Shown here: positions 44,680 to 54,124 of the stretch, in pieces
Numbering within the stretch: the first letter of the stretch is position 1
How the letters are laid out: every line of letters begins with the position of its first letter
From: Burkholderia puraquae
GTDB lineage: Bacteria > Pseudomonadota > Gammaproteobacteria > Burkholderiales > Burkholderiaceae
NCBI RefSeq assembly: GCF_002099195.1
Contig: NZ_NBYX01000007.1
Span: 62,001-126,000, forward strand
Reading direction: 5' to 3'
Length of the DNA: 64,000 nt
The notes under the pieces: generated by a model
What the model was told of the DNA's origin: nothing
What the model saw: only the letters and a program-made list of their open reading frames with translations
Databases searched by the model: none
Position numbers and translations under genes: made by a program

Positions 44680-45456
44680 CTAGGTCGTCGGGGCGCGTCG
44701 CGACCACCCGACACCGGCTTCGGTACCGGCCTCGATCGCGAGAATGCGGCGCGTTTCGTCGCGGATGACCCGATGGCAGTCGCAGCCCTGCTCTTCGAGA
44801 CGGGCAAGATCCGTCAGCACGATGGCACCGCGATGCTGATGGATCAGGCCGAGCTCGTGGAGCTGTCGCACGGTATCGGTGATGGTCTCGCGGCGCACGG
44901 CCAGCATCTGGCCCAGTGCGCCGTGTGTGACCGGGATTTCGATGCTGCGCGAGCGCTCGTAGGCTATCAGCAGCCAGCGGCTCGCTTGATGTCGCATCAC
45001 GTGATGGCGGCTGCAGAACATGACCTGCGACGCCTGGGAGAGCACCAGTTGCATCCGCACGAAGACCTGCCGCCTGAGCGCCGCCGATGCGGCGCACGCG
45101 TCGACGAAACGGCTCGCATACAGCCGATACGCGAATCCGCCGTGATAGACGACGACGCGGCGCTGCATCGTGCTGCCGATGACGTCGTCGCACACGATGC
45201 CTTCGCGGCCGATTTCCGTCACGCCGAGCGCCGTCTTGCCGCCTGTCGTGTATTGCAGCGAAATACCCGCCGTTACCGGAAAATAGACGGCCCCCAGATT
45301 CTCGCCGGCACCGCATAGCACCTGGCCGGTCTCGAGATTCGAAAGCATCAAATGAGGCGCCAATTCCGCACGGCTGATTCCGTCGAGCGCAGACAGGAAT
45401 TGATTGGCACCAAGCGCATGCGGAAACTCGATGACATTGTTGGCCTGATGTATCAC
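44680..45456 (-). CDS. Crp/Fnr-family transcriptional regulator
   Basis: A 258-residue regulator with an N-terminal cyclic-nucleotide-binding fold (LMLSNLETGQVLCGAGENLG, then VTEIGREGIV) and a C-terminal winged helix (THGALGQMLAVRRETITDTVRQLHELGLI). The Fnr Cys cluster is missing at the N-terminus and the cAMP phosphate-binding residues are not clear, so its signal is unknown. It lies 162 bp upstream of the GGDEF-EAL gene and 431 bp downstream of the lipase operon, all on the minus strand, and could regulate either. Confidence 0.88.
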   Translation of the reverse strand: MIHQANNVIEFPHALGANQFLSALDGISRAELAPHLMLSNLETGQVLCGAGENLGAVYFPVTAGISLQYTTGGKTALGVTEIGREGIVCDDVIGSTMQRRVVVYHGGFAYRLYASRFVDACAASAALRRQVFVRMQLVLSQASQVMFCSRHHVMRHQASRWLLIAYERSRSIEIPVTHGALGQMLAVRRETITDTVRQLHELGLIHQHRGAIVLTDLARLEEQGCDCHRVIRDETRRILAIEAGTEAGVGWSRRAPTT

Positions 45457-45887
45457 GGTGCACCTCGTACGTTGTATTCCTGCCCCTCGGCCACCGAATC
45501 TTCATGCAGCGATAAAACGAACCGGTTTTCCGGTTTTGCCGTTTTCCTTACGGTCTACTTAAGTAAAAAGGTATCACGCAGCCCTGCCGTCCGCGCCACT
45601 CCGGCTTTGTTACATGAAGTAATTTGACAGTTTCAGGCGTCGCCCGAAGATATTTGCTTGGTCAATCAATTATCGGTGATTTAAATACCGCCCTTGCAAA
45701 GACACCTTCCCAGTGAATCATTGAAAATTCCGAATAGCGGCCAACGCGACGGAATGTAGTTAATCCTGAAAATAAAAATCATTCCTCCATCGAAATAATG
45801 CGGACTGAGTGACATATCCCACACTTCTCCAATGGCGAACGTGAGCTATCCATGACGACGCCTGCCCGGGATGCCGGCGCCGGGCGG
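45457..45887. other. 431-bp AT-rich gap between lifO and the Crp gene
   Basis: No gene seen. The stretch 45500-45800 is markedly AT-rich and should carry the promoter of the Crp gene. AAGTAATTTGACA at 45617-45629 repeats a sequence at 40003-40015. Confidence 0.55.
45864..45885 (-). terminator. Candidate terminator after lifO
   Basis: Stem GCCCGG/CCGGGC with a 10-nt loop, starting 2 nt after the lifO stop codon. There is no T-run. It would mark the 3' end of the long biosynthesis-lipase operon. Confidence 0.35.
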
Positions 45888-46913
45888 CTATCGTGCGTGC
45901 TGGCGAGCGGTGATGGCCGCACTGTCCGCGTCCAGCGACGCAGCACGCAATGCGTCCGCCGGATCCGGAAAGTCTCGTCGCAGCAATTGCGCGAGCTGTG
46001 CATCGCGCGCATCCGGCGCAAGCTGCTGTGCGGCGAGCCGATCACGTTCGGCCGCATGGTCGCGATAGCGCGCCTGCCATGTATCGTCGTCCTGCCGCAG
46101 CCGCACGACGCGCGCGGCGATGTCGGCGCCGAGCTGCGCATGCAGCGCATCGGGCGTCGCGCGCTGCGCGTCGAGCCGTGCAACCGTCACGAGGGCCTCG
46201 CGTTGCCGCGCGAGCCGCTCGTGTGCGTCGCGCATGTCCGGCGGCAGCGATTGGTCGAGCGCCGCCAGGCGTGCGCGCTTCTGCGCGTCGCTCAATGCCG
46301 GATCGCGCGCAATCCGGATCCGGTCGAGATCGTCATGCTGCTGCCGGAACGCGTCGGCGAAGAACGGTGTGCTCCAGCCGCCGAGCCAGCGGCTCGCGAG
46401 TGCCGCCCGGCGCTCGAGCTCGCCCGCGATCGCGTCCGGATCGATACGCGTGCCGGGTTGCACGGCGCCCGGCTGCGCATCGAACGCGGCAACGCACGCA
46501 CGATAGCGCGGCCACAGGTCGAGCGCTTCGCGCTGCGCCGGATCGCCGATCGGCTGCGCCGCAACCTCCCGCGCGACCAGCGCGTCGAGCGCGGCCGGCG
46601 TCAGGTCGTGCTGCGCGAGCAGGAAGTAATCGAAGAATTCCCGCACCGCACGCAGTTTCGCGAGACGCCCGTCCGGCCCGAGCGGCAGGCGCGGCGCGCG
46701 CGAACCCGCCAGCGATGCGGGAGGTGCGGCATCGGACGCGGCAGGCACGGGCCGCAGCACCGCCGCGTCGGGCACCGCGACGCGCACGGCAGGCAGCGCA
46801 ACGGCTTGCGTCGACGCCGCCGGCCGGTCGAGCGCATGCCACACCGCCGCGGCCGCGAGCATGCCGACGGCGCCATGGAGCGCGGCGCGAGACAGCACCG
46901 TCCGGACCGTCAT
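45888..46913 (-). CDS. lifO: Lipase-specific foldase / lipase chaperone
   Basis: A 341-residue membrane-anchored steric chaperone (Lif/LimA/LipB). It has an N-terminal transmembrane anchor (ALHGAVGMLAAAAVWHAL), a Pro/Ala-rich spacer, and a periplasmic helical domain with the signature RAVREFFDYFLLAQHDLTPA, corresponding to the conserved RxxFDY(F/C)L(S/T)A foldase motif. It folds the exported lipase in the periplasm before type II secretion. It starts 3 bp after the lipase stop codon, which is the standard pair order. Confidence 0.95.
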   Translation of the reverse strand: MTVRTVLSRAALHGAVGMLAAAAVWHALDRPAASTQAVALPAVRVAVPDAAVLRPVPAASDAAPPASLAGSRAPRLPLGPDGRLAKLRAVREFFDYFLLAQHDLTPAALDALVAREVAAQPIGDPAQREALDLWPRYRACVAAFDAQPGAVQPGTRIDPDAIAGELERRAALASRWLGGWSTPFFADAFRQQHDDLDRIRIARDPALSDAQKRARLAALDQSLPPDMRDAHERLARQREALVTVARLDAQRATPDALHAQLGADIAARVVRLRQDDDTWQARYRDHAAERDRLAAQQLAPDARDAQLAQLLRRDFPDPADALRAASLDADSAAITARQHAR

Positions 46914-46916
46914 CGT

Positions 46917-48438
<1,522 letters not shown>

Positions 48439-48454
48439 TCGAACTCTCCTTGCA

Positions 48455-49774
48455 TCATCGATAAAAAATGCCCAGCACCTGCACGCTGCCCGATTCCGGC
48501 ATCGCACCGAAGCGGCTCCACGCCGGCCCGCCCTGATGCAGCCATTGCAGCGCGATGTCGAACCGGTCGAAGCGCCGCCGCAGCTCGAGCCAGTATTGCC
48601 GGCCGCCGCCAAGATCGGCCTGCACGAAACCCGACAGGTCGAGACGGCGCACGCCGATATTGCGCCATGCGGCCATCAGGAACACGCCGTGGCGGGTTTG
48701 CAATTCCTGCGCGGCGATCGACGTCTGCACCGCGCGGCCCCATGCGGCCGGGGTCGCGCGCTGCAGCGAACGCCATTGCGCGGCGTCCGCGCCGCCGCCG
48801 TTGCTCTGGAATTCGGCGCTCAGCGACAGGTCGATCGGCAGCGTCCAGGTCGCGCCCACCGACGAACTCGTGCGGAATGCGCTGTCGCCGGCCGCGCCGG
48901 TCGCGCGCGCGATCAGCGAGCGCCGGTAGCCGCCCGCCCATTCGACATAGGCGACCACCGAGTTGCCGAGCAGCACGCTCAGATTCTGGCCGAACTGCGG
49001 CGCCTGCCCGCTTTCGCCGTAGACGATCCATTGCGGCTGGATCGCCGCGCCCAGCCGCTGGCTCGCGACGAGCATCCAGCGATCGACGCCATTGGTGCGC
49101 CGCAGGTCGGACGATGCGGCCGGATCGCCCGGCAGGCTGCGGCGCGCGAGCCGCGGCGAAAGCAGCGCCGCGAGCGAGCCCGTGTCCCACACCTGCTGCG
49201 CGCGCAGCGCGACCGTACCAAGCCGGTTCGTGTGGCGACTGTCCGGATCGGGCGGCACGTCGAGGCTCACCGCGCCCGCGCGAAAGAAATCGGTCGGGTT
49301 GTAGCCGATCGCCGCGCCGAGCCGCTCGTTTACGCGCCCCGCGTCGACGACGAAGGTCGGCGCCACGCGCCAGCTTGCATACGCCTCCTTCACCAGCGTC
49401 ACGTCGCGCGACGACGTGCGCGATGTCCCGAGCGGATCGAAGCGGTCGAAGCGCATCGAGAAGTGCGCGGCGAACGTCGGCGTCAGCCACTGCCCGTACT
49501 CGAATTCGACCGACAGCTGGTTGCGCCCGGCGTCCGCGCCGTCGCGATAGCGGCTCGCGCGCACCGCGTCCTGCACGTCGAGCTTCCACGGCTTCGCGGT
49601 ATCGACTGGCACCGCGGCAGGCCGATCGGCGAGATCGAGCGCCGCGGCATCGGCCGCGTCCACCCCGCCCGCGCCGCTCGCCGCCTCCGCGCCGGCGGCC
49701 GCCGCCGCACGCGCGAGCGCCGGCAGCAGCATGCACGCGAGCGCGGCGATCCGGCATCGACGTCGCACCGTCAT
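48455..49774 (-). CDS. Predicted outer-membrane beta-barrel protein
   Basis: A 439-residue protein with a signal peptide (CRIAALACMLLPALARAAAA). The rest alternates short amphipathic strands and Gly/Asp/Ser turns, for example NQLSVEFEYGQWLTPTFAAH, then VVDAGRVNERLGAAIGYNPT (DUF1302-like) and LELRRRFDRFDIALQWLHQG. This is the pattern of an outer-membrane barrel. The last residues, VQVLGIFYR, are close to but not a perfect BAM signal. Its ATG overlaps the LolA-like gene's TGA (ATGA), so the two are translated together, fitting a partner that receives a lipid from the carrier. The exact family is not identified. Confidence 0.7.
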   Translation of the reverse strand: MTVRRRCRIAALACMLLPALARAAAAAGAEAASGAGGVDAADAAALDLADRPAAVPVDTAKPWKLDVQDAVRASRYRDGADAGRNQLSVEFEYGQWLTPTFAAHFSMRFDRFDPLGTSRTSSRDVTLVKEAYASWRVAPTFVVDAGRVNERLGAAIGYNPTDFFRAGAVSLDVPPDPDSRHTNRLGTVALRAQQVWDTGSLAALLSPRLARRSLPGDPAASSDLRRTNGVDRWMLVASQRLGAAIQPQWIVYGESGQAPQFGQNLSVLLGNSVVAYVEWAGGYRRSLIARATGAAGDSAFRTSSSVGATWTLPIDLSLSAEFQSNGGGADAAQWRSLQRATPAAWGRAVQTSIAAQELQTRHGVFLMAAWRNIGVRRLDLSGFVQADLGGGRQYWLELRRRFDRFDIALQWLHQGGPAWSRFGAMPESGSVQVLGIFYR

Positions 49775-50550
49775 TGCGCCTGGAAGCGGGACAGGTAGTC
49801 GCGCTGCAGCCATGCATCGGGAATGTCGCGCCAGGCGTAATCGGAGAACCGCATGACCGTGACCCAGTTGCTGTCGAGGCCGTCGATGATGACGGTCTCG
49901 GTCGGCCGCTCGACGCCGAGCTGCATCGTGTAGCGCCGGTAGAACGCGGTCTTCAGCAGCCGGTCGCTTTCCGAATAGAAGCGCGCCTTCAGCGGCCGGT
50001 TGCTGGCCGCGTCGATCCAGAGCTCGATGCGGCGGTACGTGAGCCCGTCGCCGTGGCCGGTGAGCGCGAGCCGGTACGCGCGGCGCGTCTGCCGGTCGCC
50101 GTCGGCGATGTCCTCGACGCCCTTCAGCTCGGCCGTGTAGTCGTGCGCGAGATTGACCGTCACGACGTCGCCGTTCGCGGCCTGCCCGAGCAGCCGCTGA
50201 TCCGGCGAGATCCGCACGCTCGCCTGGTTCGCGGGATCGTAGAACCACAGGTCGTTGCCGTTCTTCAGCATCAGCTTGCCCGTGTCGCGCGCCGGCGCGG
50301 CGAAGCGCACCAGCGTGCGGAACGCGCCGCCGGGCGCGTCGGGCTTGGAATAGATCGACAGCGTATTGCCGTCCACCTGCTTGCCCGACCGGTACTCGAT
50401 CAGCGTCGCGGTCAGCACGAACGATTTCTCCGGCGTGCGGATCGCGTCGCTCGCCGCGAGCACCTTCTGCGGATCGGGCGCCGGCTGCGCATGCGCAGCG
50501 CCGGCCAGGAACGAAAGACTCAGACAACATGAAACGAACAGGCGACGCAC
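49771..50550 (-). CDS. LolA-like periplasmic lipid/lipoprotein carrier
   Basis: A 259-residue exported protein of the outer-membrane lipoprotein-sorting (LolA/LolB-fold) superfamily. The signal peptide RRLFVSCCLSLSFLAGAAHA is followed by SFVLTATLIEYRSGKQVDGN, then GKLMLKNGNDLWFYDPANQA and YRRIELWIDAASNRPLKARF, which trace the incomplete barrel with an amphipathic face. There is no lipobox, so it should be soluble in the periplasm. I chose the GTG at 50550 because GAGGGAG lies 6 nt upstream; the open frame to 50688 has an unlikely N-terminus. Lipids would be handed over from the LolDE-like transporter encoded just upstream. Confidence 0.82.
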   Translation of the reverse strand: MRRLFVSCCLSLSFLAGAAHAQPAPDPQKVLAASDAIRTPEKSFVLTATLIEYRSGKQVDGNTLSIYSKPDAPGGAFRTLVRFAAPARDTGKLMLKNGNDLWFYDPANQASVRISPDQRLLGQAANGDVVTVNLAHDYTAELKGVEDIADGDRQTRRAYRLALTGHGDGLTYRRIELWIDAASNRPLKARFYSESDRLLKTAFYRRYTMQLGVERPTETVIIDGLDSNWVTVMRFSDYAWRDIPDAWLQRDYLSRFQAQ

Positions 50551-50602
50551 GTGTGCTCCCTCGGAAGTGAAATGAACGAAAAAAAGCCGCATCCGTACGG
50601 CG

Positions 50603-52012
50603 TCACACATGCCGCAGCGCATCGACGATCGACAGCCGCGCCGCGTGCCGCGACGGCAGCCACGCGGACAGCCCGGCCACGCAGGCAAGCCCCGCGAACG
50701 TGACGGCGATGGTTCGCCACTCGCCCCACACGCGCACCGTGAGCGCGACCGCGTCGATGCGCGCGGGCGGCGTCCAGGCCAGCCCGCTGTGATTGACGCC
50801 CGCGGCGATCGCCAGCGCGACCAGCACGCCGAGCGAGGCGCCGGCCACGCCGAGCAGTGCGCCCTCGCAGACGAACAGCGCCTGAATGCCGCCGCGCCGC
50901 ATGCCCATCGCGCGCAGTGTGCCGATCTCGACCGTGCGTTCGATGATCGCGGTGCTCATCGTGTTGCTGATCACGAACAGCACGATCGCGCTGATCAGCA
51001 CGAACACGAAGCCGAAGATCACCGAGAACATCCGGTTGGTCTGGTCGTAGAACGGGTTCAGCGTCGCGAAATCGACGACGTCGAGCGGTTGGCCGTCGAA
51101 GCCGCCGCGCAGCAACTGCTCGATGCGCGCGCGGGCCGCCGGCAGATCGGCGGTGCGCGCGAGCTGGATCTCGATCGCGGTCGCGCGCGGCGCAGCGCCG
51201 CCGTACACGAGCCGCTGCGCCTGCGGCAGGCGCACCGCGAGATACACGTCGTCGAGTTCCTTCACGCCCTGCTGCTCGCCCTTCACGACCGAGAAGCGGC
51301 CGACGTTCGGCGCGCCGCCCGCGCTCGCGGTCAGTACTTCGATATGGGTCGCGCCGTCGCCGGCCGGCTGCGTGCCGGCCTCGCCCTCCGCGAGCGCGAG
51401 CACGTCGGCCGGCGCAGTCGCGTCCGGGCCGGCGGCGACGGGCGCGGCCGGCCCCGGCGGCGCATCGCGGCAATCCGGCACGTGCAGCGGCCCGCACAGA
51501 TGCAGCACGCGCGCGACGCCGAGACCGACCACCGCCGCATCGTCGGCGCTGCCGCGCAGCGCGAACGCGCGCGGGCGCAGCGGAAAACCGTATGCGTTCC
51601 ACTGCTGCATCCGGTACTGGTCGTCGGGAATCGCGCCGAATCCCATCACGGTGCGCGACACGCCGGCCGCGAAATTGCCCGCGATGCCGCCGAACTGCAG
51701 CGTCGGCGTGACGACCTGCAGCAGCGGCGCGAGCTGCGGGTCGCGCCGCAGCGTGTCGATCAGCGCCGGATAGTTGCGGATCCCGTACGCGGCCGGATCG
51801 CCGGTGCCGTACAGGAAGTAGCCCTGCCGCTGGATCTGCAAGTGGCCGCTGCGCTGCACAAAGTCGGTTTGCAGCCCGAGCGTGATGTCGCGGCTGAAGC
51901 CGCCGAACAGCAGGATCGCACTGACGCCGACGATCATCGCGAGCAGCGTGGTCAGCGAGCGCCGGCGGTTACGCTGCAGGTTGCGCAGCGCGAGCATCAG
52001 TGTATGGATCAT
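50603..52012 (-). CDS. FtsX/LolE-like ABC transporter permease
   Basis: A 469-residue MacB/FtsX-family permease. It has one N-terminal helix (LTTLLAMIVGVSAILLFGGF), a large periplasmic domain of about 270 residues, then three helices (FVFVLISAIVLFVISNTMST, ALLGVAGASLGVLVALAIAA and IAVTFAGLACVAGLSAWLPS), the LolC/LolE topology. The cytoplasmic coupling region IIERTVEIGTLRAMGMRRG is typical. Only one permease gene is present, so the transporter would be a homodimer. The ATG at 52012 overlaps the ATPase stop (ATGA) and has AGGAGG 7 nt upstream; a GTG at 52018 is less likely. Confidence 0.9.
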   Translation of the reverse strand: MIHTLMLALRNLQRNRRRSLTTLLAMIVGVSAILLFGGFSRDITLGLQTDFVQRSGHLQIQRQGYFLYGTGDPAAYGIRNYPALIDTLRRDPQLAPLLQVVTPTLQFGGIAGNFAAGVSRTVMGFGAIPDDQYRMQQWNAYGFPLRPRAFALRGSADDAAVVGLGVARVLHLCGPLHVPDCRDAPPGPAAPVAAGPDATAPADVLALAEGEAGTQPAGDGATHIEVLTASAGGAPNVGRFSVVKGEQQGVKELDDVYLAVRLPQAQRLVYGGAAPRATAIEIQLARTADLPAARARIEQLLRGGFDGQPLDVVDFATLNPFYDQTNRMFSVIFGFVFVLISAIVLFVISNTMSTAIIERTVEIGTLRAMGMRRGGIQALFVCEGALLGVAGASLGVLVALAIAAGVNHSGLAWTPPARIDAVALTVRVWGEWRTIAVTFAGLACVAGLSAWLPSRHAARLSIVDALRHV

Positions 52013-52725
52013 CGGCACACCTCCTGAGCCGCCGTGCCGTCGCCGGCCCGTTCCCGGCCGACGATGCGGCCGTCGAGAATCCGGATCACCTCGTCGGCGA
52101 CGCTCACCACCTGCGGATCATGCGACGACACGATGAACGACACGTCGCGCTCGCGCTGGATCGTGCGCATCAGCGCGATGATCGCGCGGCCGGTCGCGCT
52201 GTCGAGGTTCGCGGTGGGTTCGTCCGCCAGCACCATCGCGGGCTCGGCCGCGAGCGCCCGCGCGATCGCGACCCGCTGGCGCTGGCCGCCCGACAGCTGG
52301 CTCGGCCGGTGCCGCGCCTTGTCGGCCAGCCCGACCGCGTCGAGCAGGTCGCGCACCCGCGCCGCGCGCCGCGCCGGCGCCCAGCCCGCCATCAGCAGCG
52401 GATACTCGACGTTCTCGTACGCGGACAGCACCGGCAGCAGGTTGAAGGTCTGGAACACGTAGCCGACATGGCGCGCGCGAAAATCGGACAGCGCATCGTC
52501 GGACAGCGACGCGGTATCGTGGCCCGCGATCGTCACGCGTCCGCTGTCGGGGCGATCGATGCAGCCGATCATGTTCAGCAGCGTCGTCTTGCCGCTGCCG
52601 GACGGGCCGCTCAACACGGTGAAGCGCCCTGCCTCGAGCGTCGCCGACACGTCGGCGAGCCCGGTCACGCGCACGCTGTCGAGCAGGTAGGTCTTCGACA
52701 GGTGTTCGACGCTCACGAGGCTCAT
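52009..52725 (-). CDS. LolD-like ABC transporter ATPase
   Basis: A 238-residue ATP-binding subunit of the LolD/MacB group. Walker A is GPSGSGKTTLLN, the signature LSGGQRQRVAIARALA, Walker B VLADEPT and the H-loop SSHD; VFQTFNLLPVLSAYENVEYP is typical for LolD. It would drive extraction of a lipid or lipoprotein from the inner membrane together with the permease whose start overlaps its stop codon. Its own ATG overlaps the flavin monooxygenase stop (ATGA). Confidence 0.93.
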   Translation of the reverse strand: MSLVSVEHLSKTYLLDSVRVTGLADVSATLEAGRFTVLSGPSGSGKTTLLNMIGCIDRPDSGRVTIAGHDTASLSDDALSDFRARHVGYVFQTFNLLPVLSAYENVEYPLLMAGWAPARRAARVRDLLDAVGLADKARHRPSQLSGGQRQRVAIARALAAEPAMVLADEPTANLDSATGRAIIALMRTIQRERDVSFIVSSHDPQVVSVADEVIRILDGRIVGRERAGDGTAAQEVCR

Positions 52726-54104
52726 GACGCACCTCCCGCACGCACGGGAGCCGCCGGCGCGGCGCGTGCATCCGTGCTTGCCGCGCCCGGCACGGCCGGC
52801 AGACCGCGTATCAGCCGCCGCAACTGCAGCCGGTACGCGAAATGCTCGACCTCGATCACGTGCCGCGGCGTGCGATGGAACGCGATGCCGCCGCTCCAGT
52901 CCGACCTTCCGCGCCGGATCAGCCGGTCGATATGCGCGGCCTTGCGCGGCGCCGCGTCGCGGGCATGCAGATAGCGCGCGAGCAGTTGTGCCTGATAGTC
53001 CATCAGCGGCCAGTTGCCGGTCGACGTCTGGAACAGCCCGACGAAGAACAGGTCGCGATGCTGCGCGTCGAACATGTTGAGGTACAGCGACGGCTGCTGC
53101 TTGCGCCATTGCAGATGCGCCTGGTCGATGAACGGAAAGCTCGGTCGATAGCCGGTCGCGTAGACGATCACGTCGACCGGCTCCTCGCGGCCGTCGGCGA
53201 ACACGACGCGATCCCCCTTCAGTTCGCGCACGTCGGGCCGCGCATCGAGATCGCCGTGGCCGAGGTGGTAGAACAGCGTCGAGTTGATGATGAAATGCGA
53301 TTCGAACAGCTTGTGGTCCGGCTTGCGCAGCCCGTAGTCCTCCGGCTGCCCGGCCGTCGTCAGCCGCAGCAGCCGCTCGCCGAAGAAGCGGCGCGCCCAC
53401 AGCGGCATGCGCAGCCGCAGCGGCCATTCGGCCCACTGGTCGGCCGGCATCCCGAACAGGAATTTCGGCCAGTAGTAGTAGCCGCGCCGCGTGCTGTGGA
53501 ACACCGCGCGCGCATGGTGGGACGCTTCGACCGCGATGTCGCAGCCCGAATTGCCTGCGCCGACCACGAGCACGCGCCGGTCGCGAAAGATCTCTGGCGT
53601 CCGGTATTGCGACGAATGCAGCTGCAGCCCGTCGAAGCGGCCCGGATACTCCGGCAGTTGCGGATGCGACAGATGCCCGTTGCAGACGATCACGCCGCGA
53701 TAGGTGCGCACTTCGCCGCGATCCAGCTCGACGCGCCACCCCGAGCCGCCGTCGACCGGCGCGATCTCGAGCACCGAGCGGCCGAACTCGATCCGGTCGT
53801 ATACGCCGAAGCGCCGCGCGTACGCACGCAGGTACGCGAGCGCCTGGTCGCCGCGCGCATACGTCGGGTAGTCGTCGGGAATCGGAAAGTCGGTGTACGC
53901 CGAAAACCGCTTCGAGCTGATCATGTGAATCGAGCGATACACCGCGCCGCTCGGCACGCCGTAGTACCAGTTGCCGCCGACGTCGTCCTCGCGCTCGATC
54001 ACGTCGAAGCCGATCCCGGCCGCGAGCAGGTTCTTCGCAGCGGTGATCCCCGCCGCGCCCGCGCCGATGATGCAGTACCGCGCGCCGTCGTTGCGCTCCG
54101 TCAT
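52722..54104 (-). CDS. Class B flavin monooxygenase (FMO/Baeyer-Villiger type)
   Basis: A 460-residue flavoprotein monooxygenase. It has the FAD-binding GAGAAG near residue 15, the NADPH-binding GAGNSG in VLVVGAGNSGCDIAVE, and the FMO fingerprint FDGLQLHSSQY (FxGxxxHxxxY). It would put one oxygen atom into a nucleophilic or ketone-bearing substrate, here presumably the polyketide or lipid product. The ATG at 54104 is preceded by GGGGAG; it lies 20 bp after the P450 fusion gene and overlaps the ATPase gene by 4 bp. Confidence 0.9.
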   Translation of the reverse strand: MTERNDGARYCIIGAGAAGITAAKNLLAAGIGFDVIEREDDVGGNWYYGVPSGAVYRSIHMISSKRFSAYTDFPIPDDYPTYARGDQALAYLRAYARRFGVYDRIEFGRSVLEIAPVDGGSGWRVELDRGEVRTYRGVIVCNGHLSHPQLPEYPGRFDGLQLHSSQYRTPEIFRDRRVLVVGAGNSGCDIAVEASHHARAVFHSTRRGYYYWPKFLFGMPADQWAEWPLRLRMPLWARRFFGERLLRLTTAGQPEDYGLRKPDHKLFESHFIINSTLFYHLGHGDLDARPDVRELKGDRVVFADGREEPVDVIVYATGYRPSFPFIDQAHLQWRKQQPSLYLNMFDAQHRDLFFVGLFQTSTGNWPLMDYQAQLLARYLHARDAAPRKAAHIDRLIRRGRSDWSGGIAFHRTPRHVIEVEHFAYRLQLRRLIRGLPAVPGAASTDARAAPAAPVRAGGAS

Positions 54105-54124
54105 GGTGGATCTCCCCTTTCCGT

